Position numbers and translations under genes: made by a program. A stretch of DNA of 29,500 nt from Prorocentrum cordatum (Eukaryota; Sar; Dinophyceae; Prorocentrales; Prorocentraceae): contig CAUYUJ010015737.1 in the NCBI GenBank assembly GCA_963575745.1, forward strand, positions 198,001 through 227,500, written 5' to 3'. This document shows positions 17,570 to 26,022 of this stretch, in pieces. The stretch's first letter is position 1; each line of letters begins with the position of its first letter. The notes beneath the pieces are model-generated. The model saw nothing but the letters and a program-made list of their open reading frames with translations, did no database searches and was not told the origin of the DNA.

Positions 17570-17695
17570 CAACCAGCTAGCCAGCAAACAGCCCACTTGC
17601 TTGCCAATTACCAATCCAGCCAACAAGCCAATCAGCCGAACTGCCAGCCAGCCAACCGACAATGAAACCAACCAACCTACCAACCAAGCGTGGCC
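17570..17695. repeat. CCAA/AGCC tetranucleotide-like repeat
   Basis: Overlapping CCAGC, CCAAC and ACCAACC words run for about 120 bases. It is a decayed tetramer repeat. Confidence 0.7.
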
Positions 17696-17699
17696 ATGC

Positions 17700-18290
17700 A
17701 AGCAATCTGAGGGGGGGGGCGAGGTCAAGCGCGAGGCTCTTCTTCAGATATCACTAAACGATGCGATGACGCAAATTCGGTTTGGGCCTGCGCAGGAGGC
17801 ACAACTATGCATATGCCTGCCAGAGCATCAACGTAGAGATTTGGACAAGTGTATTCGCATGACTGCGCGTTGAAAGATGCGGTTTGGGATATGAGGTCAC
17901 TGGTGTTAGTCACTGGCTGCAATGATATCCTCCTCCACCCTCGAAACCAACTTACCATGGCAAAGGAGGCCTCTACCCGGCGCATCTCATCCTCATTGTT
18001 GGGCTTGTGATCCTCTGTCATGTCCTCTACAGCGCAGTTGCCGCAGGAGGGTGCGCAGGAACGGCCGAGGCAAAGGCCCACTTCAAAATGCGCACGCGCT
18101 CGCCTCCCAGAGCTCATGCAACATCCGTCCATGCCTTCCGACTTCGTGTCTCCCCTGCTACCCGTGGTCTCTGTCGCGCTATTGCTGCTAGTCGTTGCTC
18201 TCGCCCGTGTCAATCGAGTGGGTAGAGCATCTGGTCAGAAAGAATCACATCCGAGTCGGTCGCACCACGACGGCAAACTACTCGGAGGGC
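17700..18290. other. No gene recognised
   Basis: A 162-codon minus frame (17725-18213) contains several Cys residues but matches no domain I recognise. Its composition is ordinary, so a host exon cannot be excluded. A tRNA-like stretch (GTGGGTAGAGCATCTGG, about 18218) gives no complete cloverleaf. Confidence 0.4.
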
Positions 18291-18296
18291 TTTACT

Positions 18297-18380
18297 GGAG
18301 GATCAAGAAACGGCTTAAACGTAAGTTTCCGGAGGTCCCATCGGATTTCTTGGATCGGCGCTGGACCCCTTCCCTGGCAT
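18297..18380 (+). repeat. Short dispersed repeat, copy 3
   Basis: Reads AGAAACGGCTTAAACGTAAG, then TTTCCGGAGG, then TTTCTTGGATCGGCGCTGG, as in copies 1 and 2 near 1.3 kb. It is followed directly by a (GT)n run. Confidence 0.65.
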
Positions 18381-18382
18381 AC

Positions 18383-18410
18383 GTGTGTGTGTGTGTGTGT
18401 GTGTGTGGGG
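18383..18410. repeat. (GT)n microsatellite
   Basis: About twelve GT dinucleotides directly after copy 3 of the short repeat. This arrangement is common at SINE 3' ends but is not proof of one. Confidence 0.9.
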
Positions 18411-18417
18411 GAATTAG

Positions 18418-18560
18418 AAACGGCGGGCCTTCTCAGAAGGCTCGGAAGTCCCCCAGCCTTCTGAGAATTTTCTAAGCCTTCTCCGAAGACGCAGAATACC
18501 TCTCAAAGGCTGGAGGGCTTCTGAGAAGCCCCGCCGCCCTAGAGGGCCTCCTCCTTTTGA
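18418..18560. repeat. CTTCTCAGAAG palindrome-rich repeat
   Basis: GGCCTTCTCAGAAGGC, CCTTCTGAGAA, CCTTCTCCGAAG and GGCTTCTGAGAAGCC follow each other, as in the duplicated unit at 2258-2580. Each is a short inverted repeat around TCTCAGA or TCTGAGA. Confidence 0.65.
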
Positions 18561-18599
18561 CTTTCCCCCCCTCGCTCGCCGCCGATGGTTGACTGACCT

Positions 18600-19240
18600 C
18601 GCATGCAGCACCTCTTATCTTTTAAGTTGTGCTTCCATGCTCATTTTAGCTCAGAGGTGGTATCGTGCCTGCATGACTCCATTTTCTATGCTGCGTCCTG
18701 CGTCCCGCAGCACACCCACGGCGGGCCATCGGTGGCAAGCTGCTTCCAGTCAGAGCCTGCGCCACGCCACGGGCCTGCGCCCGCCGCGTGCCGTCGGACC
18801 TGGGCGCGTCATCCGCAACAGGTTGCGCACACTCCAGCCGCTGGCGTCTTCGGGGGGACAGGAGAAGACTGGAAGATAGAGGAGGGGAAGCAGGGGAGGG
18901 GGGAGAGGGGCGGGGAGAAGAACGGGCGGGACGGGAGGATGAGGAGCGAAAGGAAGGGGAATGGGAAACAATCGTCGACTAGCCGAGTCGTGACGTGTTG
19001 GCCGAGCATCTTCGAGGCTTGCGCGCCCACGGCAGGGGCCACGCTGACAGATCCTGGTCCCGATGGGAGGCTCCAATCCTGGCCATCGTTGGGAAGAAGT
19101 GTGCAGAAATATGAAACGGGGGGCCCGCGGAATGGCGTAAGCCGTAAGCCTTCTGAGTTCATGGTCGAGACGTAAATGGTCGGCCTCAGAATCCAAACAG
19201 CCTCAGCTGCTGCGCTGGGTGTTCATGGATCATGACAGCG
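18600..19240. other. No gene recognised; purine-rich block
   Basis: A GGGGAGG/GGGCGG-type purine-rich block lies at about 18870-18965. The remaining frames show no domain. Confidence 0.5.
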
Positions 19241-19249
19241 ACGGCCCAC

Positions 19250-19366
19250 ACACACATATCTATATGTGTATACATGTATGTATATTTGTATATACGTGTA
19301 AATGTATGTATGCATGCGTGCATGCATGCATGCATGTATGTATGTATGTATGTTTGTTTGTATGTA

Positions 19367-19421
<55 letters not shown>

Positions 19422-19425
19422 TCGC
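19250..19425. repeat. ATGT microsatellite and (TA)n
   Basis: TGTATGTA-type tetramers with ATGC variants lead into a pure (TA)n tract at about 19373-19415. It is the same class as the array at 4.4-5.7 kb. Confidence 0.95.
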
Positions 19426-19680
19426 CCCACCCCCTATACAACCATACACATTATCCCATTGATCCTTGCGTGAACTTGGCAAGCAGTGTTCCAGGCGTGA
19501 CACCACATCGGGCTGAATATCTCGGCAGGACTTCGCGTGGACTGTGGCCCAAAATTTTAAGGGCAAAGGAGAAGCAGTGCCGTGGTCGTGTATAGTCTGC
19601 CTTCATATGCAATTCGTCACGTCATGTGGGCTCGGTTGACTATGTCACATGGTCATACTCATACTCATACTCCTCCTCCG

Positions 19681-21075
19681 TGCCGGGAGCCTTTTTGGAA
19701 ACATTGTGGCAGTCTCTGGACCTCTCCGGGCCTTCGTTTGGTATCCTTTGAGGCCTTTGTTGGCCCGTCTGAGGGCTCATTTCGGCCGTTCCGGGTCCCT
19801 CTTGGCTCGTCGTGGGGAGCTCAGCCCGTCATGGGGCCCTCCTGGGGCCCTCTCCGACCGTGTAGGAATCCTCTGGTGGCCCCCTCGGGCTTCCTGGGGG
19901 CTCTCTTGGGCCGTCGTGTAGCTCTTCTGTGCCGCTTGAAGCTCTCCTCAGCCCATTTTGGAACCCTCTTTGGGGCCTCTGGGACCGTCTGAGGCTCATT
20001 TTGGAGCCTCTGGGGCCGTCGCGGCCGCTGGTAGAACTGAAAAACGAAGCTCCCAGAAATATGTTTTTCCATAGGAAATGCTTGATGCTTGCCTTTGGAG
20101 GGCCTTCTCAACGGCCTCTTGGGCAGTCGTGGGGGGGTCATTTTGGGCCTTATGTAGTCTGTCTGGGAGCCCATTTCGGCTATCCCAAGCCCCTCTTGGC
20201 ATGTCATGGGTAGCTGAGCCGTTAATGGAGCCCTCTCCGACCATGTAGGGATCCTCCGGTGGCTCCCTCGGGCCCCCTGGGGACTCTCGGGCTGTTTTGG
20301 AGCTCCTTTGTGCTGCTCGACGCTCTCTTGAAGCTGTCTTGGAGCCCTCTTGGGGGCCTCGTGGACCGTGTGGCGCCGATTTGGGGAGCCGTTGGGGCCG
20401 ACGTGGCCGCTGATGGAACATACGAAGGGAATATCATAGAAATGTACGTTTTTCCATGGATAATGCTTGTTTTTTGCACCCGGGAGCCTGGTAGGCCTTT
20501 TTTGGACCCTCTGGGAACCCAATTCGGCTGTTCCGGGTCCCTCTTCGCCCGTCATGGGGACCTGAGCCCGTCTTGGGACCCTCTCCAACCATGTCGGGAT
20601 CCTCCAGTGGCCCCCTCGGGGTTCATGGGTACTCTCTTGGGCCGTGTTGGAGCTCTCTTGTGCCGCTTGAAGCTCTCTTCAGGCCGTCTGGGGGCCCTCC
20701 TGGGGGCCTCTTGGGCCGTCTGGGGCTCATTTTGGGAGCCTCTGGGGCCGTCGCGGCCGCTGGTAGGACTGAAAAGCAAAAATCCAGGAAATATGCATTT
20801 GTTTTTCCATCGGAAAATCCTGATGTTTGCCCTTGGAGGGCCTTCTCGGCGGCCTCTTGGACCGTCTTGAGTGCCTTTGTGGCCGTCTAGGAGTAGTCTT
20901 GGACCGCCTTCAATCGCTCGTGGCCTGTCCGGAAGCCATCTCAGTGCGCTCTTCAGCCACCTTCCAGACAACCTGGGGCGCTTTGGGCGCCTCTTGGGCC
21001 AGCTTGGGAGCCTCTGGGGGGCTCCGGGGCCCCTTCTGAACTCTCTTGGAGCCCTCAAGGACCCCCATGCGAACC
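19681..21075. repeat. ~365-bp tandem repeat array
   Basis: Three full diverged units and part of a fourth. A landmark ATGT-GGATCCTC block lies near 19857, 20239 and 20587 (382 and 348 bp apart). A second landmark, G-GGCCGCTG followed by a GAAATATG...TTTTTCCAT block, lies near 20021, 20403 and 20753. Within units, short GGGCCGTCTTGGG-type words give inner periodicity. A minus frame of 255 codons crosses the array and repeats with it (RPQR, APKR); I cannot tell whether it is translated. Confidence 0.8.
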
Positions 21076-21109
21076 AAAGGTCGTAGTTATGGGCCCTCCC
21101 CCGGTCTAC

Positions 21110-21111
<2 letters not shown>

Positions 21112-21150
<39 letters not shown>
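21112..21150. repeat. (TA)n microsatellite
   Basis: A pure TA run of about 38 bases closes the tandem array region. Confidence 0.95.
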
Positions 21151-21151
<1 letters not shown>

Positions 21152-22130
21152 CGGAGAGACGAGCATGCGAGGAAACAATAACTACGAACAATACCCAGAA
21201 CTTCAGACAATGAGGAATGGTTGAATGAGGGCAGTGTCGCGGGATGGATGGTAAGGATGAGGGAATGAAAGGAGAGGGGGAGAGGGGCTGAAGGAGGGAC
21301 GGGATGCAGTGGTTAGACGACGGGAACGCATCAAGCTACTCGGTACAGCTGAGCCCGACGGAATCGCTGAACCGCAGCGTCACTCTGTCTGACCTCTGCT
21401 TCACTTTCAGGATGCAGGCTGCGGAGCAGCGTCGTGCGATTGAGTAGCGAGAGCTCGGCTTTCTTCTGCAAGTACTCCTGAAGTGCTGATGCATCTGCCC
21501 TGCCTCCCACAGCTTCAAGCAAGGCGACCTGCCATTACGCATGAGGCAGAGACTGCAAAGAGATCATCTCCTGAAAGATCATGTTGCCGTCTCTCAGCCT
21601 CGTCGCAGCGGGCTGGAGCAGGCGAACCACATAAGAGGACACACTTAAAATCTGGAGGGGGGGGATAAAAAAAATCGATACCGCTTCTGCCCGGACCTCT
21701 CCAGGGGTGTGACCAGAATCTCTGAGAATCGCGACGCGAATCAGAGCACAGGCCGACGCAGAGAAGAAAGCATGCCAGGCCAGTGACGTCACTGAGAAGC
21801 GGCTTGTCAATATCAACGCTCGACCTAAACCATGTGTTTTGTTTTCGTTTCGTTTGAGGTGCTCCCCGTCCTGGCTGCACCCGTCGATTCAAGACAAACT
21901 CAAAATGGGAGTGGTCCACGAAATTGTCAAACCATATTGGCCCGAATAGCATTCGTTCCTTGTCAACACAGCGTTCAATTGATCCGCTGGGTCGGAATGC
22001 TTGGGGGGTGAGCGGTCCCAACGACGTCCAGGCCGCGTAAAGGAAAGAACCAACAACAAGTAGCGAAGAGGCAGAGGAGAAGGAAGAGAGGGCCGAGCCG
22101 TTAATGCAGGTTATTTCCTGTTTTGGGAGG
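21151..22130. other. Mostly unassigned DNA
   Basis: Moderate GC and few repeats, apart from the possible exon at 21331-21530. A 317-codon minus frame (21515-22468) runs through this region, but its N-terminal third is the (GA)n repeat and the rest matches nothing I know. Confidence 0.4.
21331..21530 (-). other. Possible terminal exon, unidentified
   Basis: A minus frame ending at 21331 gives about 65 residues of balanced, helical composition (ALQEYLQKKAELSLLNRTTL, then RSLHPESEAEVRQSDAAVQR) unlike the repeat-driven frames around it. A TAA lies just upstream, followed by TGGCAG, which could be a 3' splice site. I see no domain. It may be a host exon or chance. Confidence 0.25.
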
Positions 22131-22460
22131 GGTCGGGGGGGGGGAGGGGAAGAGAGAGATAGATAGAGAGAGAAAGAGAGAGAGAGAGAGGAAGAGAAAA
22201 CGAGAGAGAAAGAAGGAGATAAAGGAGAAACATAGAGGGGTATACATACACATCTATACGAACATGCATATACATTGAGGGATAGAGCGAGATCACGAGA
22301 AAACGAGAAAGAGAGAGAGAGAGAGAGAGACAAGCAATAACGAGAGAGAGAGAGAGAGAGATATAGAGCAGGGATAACAAACATACGTGGATATATAGAA
22401 AGAAAAAAAGGACGACAGAGATGGAAAGAGAGAGAGAGAGAGGGCGAGAAAACAAGATAA
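22130..22460. repeat. (GA)n-rich microsatellite
   Basis: GAGA runs with GAAAGA, TAGA and GAGATA interruptions. Ser/Leu-rich minus frames are artefacts. AT-rich ATACATA words follow to about 22680. Confidence 0.95.
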
Positions 22461-22686
22461 GGATACACATGTTTACGTATGCATACATATAGACAGATGG
22501 AGACATGGAAATATAGTTATACACATATATACACACTTATACATACATACATATACACAGAAAGGGCGACATAACAATATATGGCGTGTATTTCTGTATC
22601 CATTTATTGTTGTATACATATAAATATTTTATATAAATGAAGTTATGAGGGTAAGGGAGAAATAACCAAATATATCGATAATTATG

Positions 22687-22880
22687 TCTCTCACTCTCTA
22701 GGCCAGACGGAAGCGGGCGACAGCCCTGTATTCACAGCAGTCGCAACCGTTCACTTTTCAATCTGTGTGCGACTGAGATGCATAGCGAATCTCTTCAGGA
22801 CAGCTCGAGCTAGACTGGGGCCGAGGTCCTCGGCCTTCACCCAGGCGGCCCGCAGGGCCGGCACGAAACTTCAAAACCCC
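22687..22880 (-). repeat. Split direct repeat B2 (3' terminus)
   Basis: 194 bp, matching B1 at about four mismatched positions. On the plus strand it begins TCTCTCAC and ends GCACGAAACTTCAAAACCCC. Its outer end is the 3' terminus of the element. Confidence 0.9.
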
Positions 22881-22920
22881 TCACCGTAATGGCGATAGGA
22901 GGGGACGACGGGAGGAAAGA

Positions 22921-22981
22921 CTTGAGCATAGACGGATGCGGCCGGAGGGGAGAGAGAGAGACGTTCAGAGAACTGTAGCAT
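22921..22981 (-). repeat. Split direct repeat A2
   Basis: 61 bp, CTTGAGCATAGACGGATGCG through a short (GA)n to ACTGTAGCAT on the plus strand. It matches A1 except for a (GA)n length change and a small indel. It touches B1 directly at base 22981. A 40-bp spacer separates it from B2. Confidence 0.9.
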
Positions 22982-23174
22982 CTCTCACCCTTTAGGCCAG
23001 ACGGAAGCGGGCGACAGCCCTGTATTCACAGCAGTCGCAACCGTTCACTTTTCAATCTGTGTGCGACTGAAATGCATAGCGAATCTCTTCAGGACAGCTC
23101 GAGCTAGACTGGGGCCGAGGTCCTCGGCCTTCACCAAGGCGGCCCGCAGGGCCGGCACGAAACTTCAAAACCCC
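22981..23174 (-). repeat. Split direct repeat B1
   Basis: 194 bp, internal copy of B2. The last ~14 codons and stop of the methyltransferase-like ORF lie inside it. Confidence 0.9.
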
Positions 23175-24072
23175 CAGACCCATACTGTGCTCTGGAGCCG
23201 CCTGAGGTGAAACCTTGCCCAACTATCTGATTCAAACGGGCTCCACGGAGGGCTTCAACGGATCTCACGAGCCAAATCGCAATGGCAGCCGATAACCTCT
23301 TAGGGTAGGAAGTCGCGAGAGCGGTTAAGTTGACGCCAGACCCCGGAGCCTTACCCCGAAGTATGATGTGTGGTTTCAGACTAAAAGAACAGCACCCGTG
23401 GCCTTTACAAAGCAAGTGTTCATCACGCAACATGGGGGCGTGCCAGCCTACAAAGCGAGTGCGCCTACGCCAACGGGCCCCGAAACCGCACTGATCGATC
23501 ACAAGCTGCTTACAGGAGGGATGGCCCATCAAGGCCGACATTCGCACTTCGCGCCACGCTTTCGAGGCGTGAGGATCCTCGAGCAAAACAGAGACACGCG
23601 CACGGATACAAGCCCTCACAAGCCTACAGGTGACCTTCAGAATCTGATTACCCGTCTTCAGTCTAGCGGCATCTGCGGGAGTCGGGTTCGGAATCCCGCA
23701 AGGGCACCAAGGTCTGCGGATCTGCTTGAACAAGGCTGGAGTCCAGCTGCTGCATGGGAAGGCTGCGAAGATTCCTTTCACCACGCCGGCCTGGATCCAA
23801 CCCAAGATCACGTTGACTACAACTGGGTTGGGGAGGTCATACTCTGGTCCATTGAGAGAGTCAAAGCTGATGCAACTTTCTCTCATCGAGTTCAGGCGTT
23901 CACCAACGGCACCTGTGCCCGAGAACAAATCTAGATACGCGCGATTGTCATGGCCAAGACTGGCTGCACGCTGAAAAACTTTCCGAAGTCTACCTCGAAT
24001 TAGATGAGCAGGCAAATGTTGATCCAACCCCGCGTTGCGGTCCCCACGGCCTCCGTGAAAAGGCCGTCTCAT
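23131..24072 (-). CDS. DNA-methyltransferase-like domain protein
   Basis: About 313 codons. The ATG (24070-24072) overlaps the stop of the recombinase frame as ATGA. Motifs: LDLFSGTGAVG (about 23907-23935), a SAM-binding motif I pattern; an acidic residue pair in SFDSLNGPEYD; AAFPCSSWT with Pro-Cys at 23752-23757, like catalytic motif IV of C5-cytosine methyltransferases; LLEDPHASKAW (Glu-Asp-Pro at 23572-23580), where C5 enzymes have ENV or ENP; and IDQCGFGARWRRRTRF, like motif VIII (Q-x-R or QxGxxxR/K types). The length is short for a full C5 enzyme, and no clear target-recognition region is seen. Methyltransferase modules are known in DIRS-type elements and in some dinoflagellate retrotransposons. 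Activity and the base modified are inference. Confidence 0.65.
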   Translation of the reverse strand: MRRPFHGGRGDRNAGLDQHLPAHLIRGRLRKVFQRAASLGHDNRAYLDLFSGTGAVGERLNSMRESCISFDSLNGPEYDLPNPVVVNVILGWIQAGVVKGIFAAFPCSSWTPALFKQIRRPWCPCGIPNPTPADAARLKTGNQILKVTCRLVRACIRARVSVLLEDPHASKAWREVRMSALMGHPSCKQLVIDQCGFGARWRRRTRFVGWHAPMLRDEHLLCKGHGCCSFSLKPHIILRGKAPGSGVNLTALATSYPKRLSAAIAIWLVRSVEALRGARLNQIVGQGFTSGGSRAQYGSGGFEVSCRPCGPPW

Positions 24073-25140
24073 CCCTTCCCGTGCAGTCGCTTCCTGCCCA
24101 GCCCGGGTGGCGGAGGCGGCTTGGCCTGCAGGGCCAGCAGCAGGTGCAGCTGGCTCTCGATGGCCAAGCCGTAGTCCCGCACAGGCTTGGGCAGGCACTC
24201 CAGCGACTTCAGAACTCTTGCATGCTTCTCGTACCTCTTGACCGATGTGTCCGCGGCCCAGCGGCCGCGGCGCTTGATCTCCTCCAGGGAGCGGGTCTGC
24301 CTGAGCGCGTCGTCGCTGGCCCCCCCGTGCCGCATCATGCACGGGTGGAGGTTGGCCTGGCCCAGGCCCGCAGCCTCTGACACGCGCTTGAACAGGCTCG
24401 AGAACTTCCGATATGTCAAAGGGCCACACCTTGTCCCGGCCTGAGCGCTTCTTCAAGGTTGAGAAGCGTGGGTAGAGGCAAACCAGCTCGGGACTGTCCA
24501 ACAGGATGCTCTCGTCGAACTCCTTGGTCTTCGTGGGGATGGCTTCCTCCTCGGGCGCCAGCAGCAGCGCCCAGAACTTGGTCCCCGAGCCGGGGGGCGG
24601 AGGAACGAGCTGATCCACCCGCAGCCCCAGGCGCTCCCTGGGCCTCAGGTACGTCCGAAACAGGAACACCAGGCACTGCGCGAACTCCAGCTCGTTGATG
24701 TGCAGGGCCGCGCCCACTAGGGCACGCAGGCCGATCCACGGCAGAGGCGCCCGACTGAGACCAGGAGCCAGCCTCCTGAAGCCCTTCAGCGCGATCTTAG
24801 CCCGCTCGAGGACCTTCGCGCTGCGGATGCCTGGGGTCCTGTATTCCAGCGCCGCGATTACCTTCTCGCCCGAGTCGTGGTTGTGGCCCTGGAAGTAGAG
24901 GTCCTCCAGGTACTCGAGCATCGCGAAGGAGATGTCCTCGCTGGCGTTCAGCGGCAGCCCGTCGTTGCTGGTCCAGGTCTGGAAGTCCCGAGAGTACCTG
25001 TCGTACATCAAGGCAGAAGGACGTGTCACCTTGTTAACCTCCAGGAAGTACTGGCCGAAACTGCGCGCCTTCGAAGCTTCGTCCTGGTAGCTGACGGCGG
25101 CGAGCGCGTTGCCTCCGCTGCTGGGCGGGTGGCTGGTGGC
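24069..25140 (-). pseudogene. Tyrosine recombinase, split by a +1 frame change
   Basis: The N-terminal and core part is in one frame from about 25140 to 24425 (QYFLEVNKV, then LPLNASEDISFAMLEYLEDL, then FLFRTYLRPRERLGLRVDQL with the first catalytic Arg, then the KTKEFDESILLDSPEL region). At about 24425 the frame shifts by +1 inside CCCTTTGACATAT, and the C-terminal part continues to 24069: TYRKFSSLFKRVSEAAGLGQ, PCMMRHGGAS (second Arg 24330-24332; Cys where HxxR enzymes have His), KRRGRW, and nucleophile Tyr in KRYEKHAR (24231-24233). It would integrate the circular cDNA. The shift may be a mutation, an assembly indel or recoding. The upstream boundary with the RNase H frame also needs a frame change between about 25140 and 25030. 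Confidence 0.75.
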
Positions 25141-26022
25141 TGACCTCCGTCAAAGGCCTCCTCGCAGGCAGAGGCTGTGTCCGAGAGAGCAGCAGCCTCT
25201 GAATCGTCGCTATCCGAGTCGAAGTCCTCGAGGTCCCCGTCGTCAACCCAATCGCGCCAATTGCTTGATGGCCCCAACGTGTAAGGCCCGCCGCCTGGGC
25301 GCCAGAGCCCGTCGTCGAACTCGGGCGGGGCGTCTGGGTCGCCGCTGGCTCGGGCGAGCGCCTCGACAGCAGCCTGGAGCGAGGCGCGCACCTCCGGGCC
25401 TCGGGCTGCCCGAGGTGGACGAGCATCCCGCGGCCCGCCGCCGCCCCGCACGGGCGGCCCCGTCTTGATCCGGGCGGCGGCGTCGGAGGGGTTGAACTCT
25501 GAGGGAATCCATCTCGAGACGAAGTCCGAATCCGATGCCATCGACAACGCAGCTAGTTGACGACAGTGTTTGTTGACGACCACGCTGCTCGCCCTGCCCT
25601 GCCCCTGCGCCAAGACGAACCCCAAGTTGTCTCCGAGGATGATGTGGCGAAGAGAGAAGTGACGAACCGATCGAAGACGATTTCTGGCAGCGATGACCGT
25701 TGCCCTCCCCTCTGATGACGTGATGTTCTCGGCCACTCGCCAGCGGCCACGAACCTTCAATCCCCAGCTAGAGAAGGGCCCGATGCTCTCGCGCCGGATG
25801 TCCATGAGCTCGGGAGGGAGCTCATCTGGTAGTGCCCCCTCGCACGGCCGCTGCGCACCCGACGGCTCCGCGTCGGAAGCCAAGGCGCGGCGGCGGGCCT
25901 GCGCAGCGCCCTCGACTGCGAACCTCCAGCGCTCATTCTGCCGGCCCCGCTCTCTCACTGTCTGGAAGTCGAAGGGCTTCACCACGATGCCGAACCCCCC
26001 GTTGTCCGTTGGCGCCCTCGGA
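25026..26022 (-). pseudogene. RNase H domain, frame-shifted from RT
   Basis: Continues the RT polyprotein after a +1 shift at about 26000-26022. The first catalytic Asp (ATDS, 26023-26025) is in the RT frame. The rest is in this frame: NGGFGIVVKPFDFQ, Glu in SSEGRATV (25710-25712), Asp in ILGDNLGFV (25629-25631), and Asp in WIPSEFNPSDAAAR (25482-25484). The catalytic set is therefore complete but split. After the domain come an acidic Ser/Asp-rich linker (DFDSDSDDSEAAAL) and a Pro/Arg-rich tail ending in TGA at 25026-25028. Confidence 0.75.

Noticed and set aside
18205-18280. tRNA-like stretch (GTGGGTAGAGCATCTGG)
   Set aside because: The D-arm pairs poorly, and the anticodon and T arms do not fold. 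It may be a SINE head but I cannot support a tRNA gene.
19821-20588. 255-codon minus frame as a protein gene
   Set aside because: It follows the 365-bp tandem repeat and has no recognisable domain; kept only as a property of the repeat.
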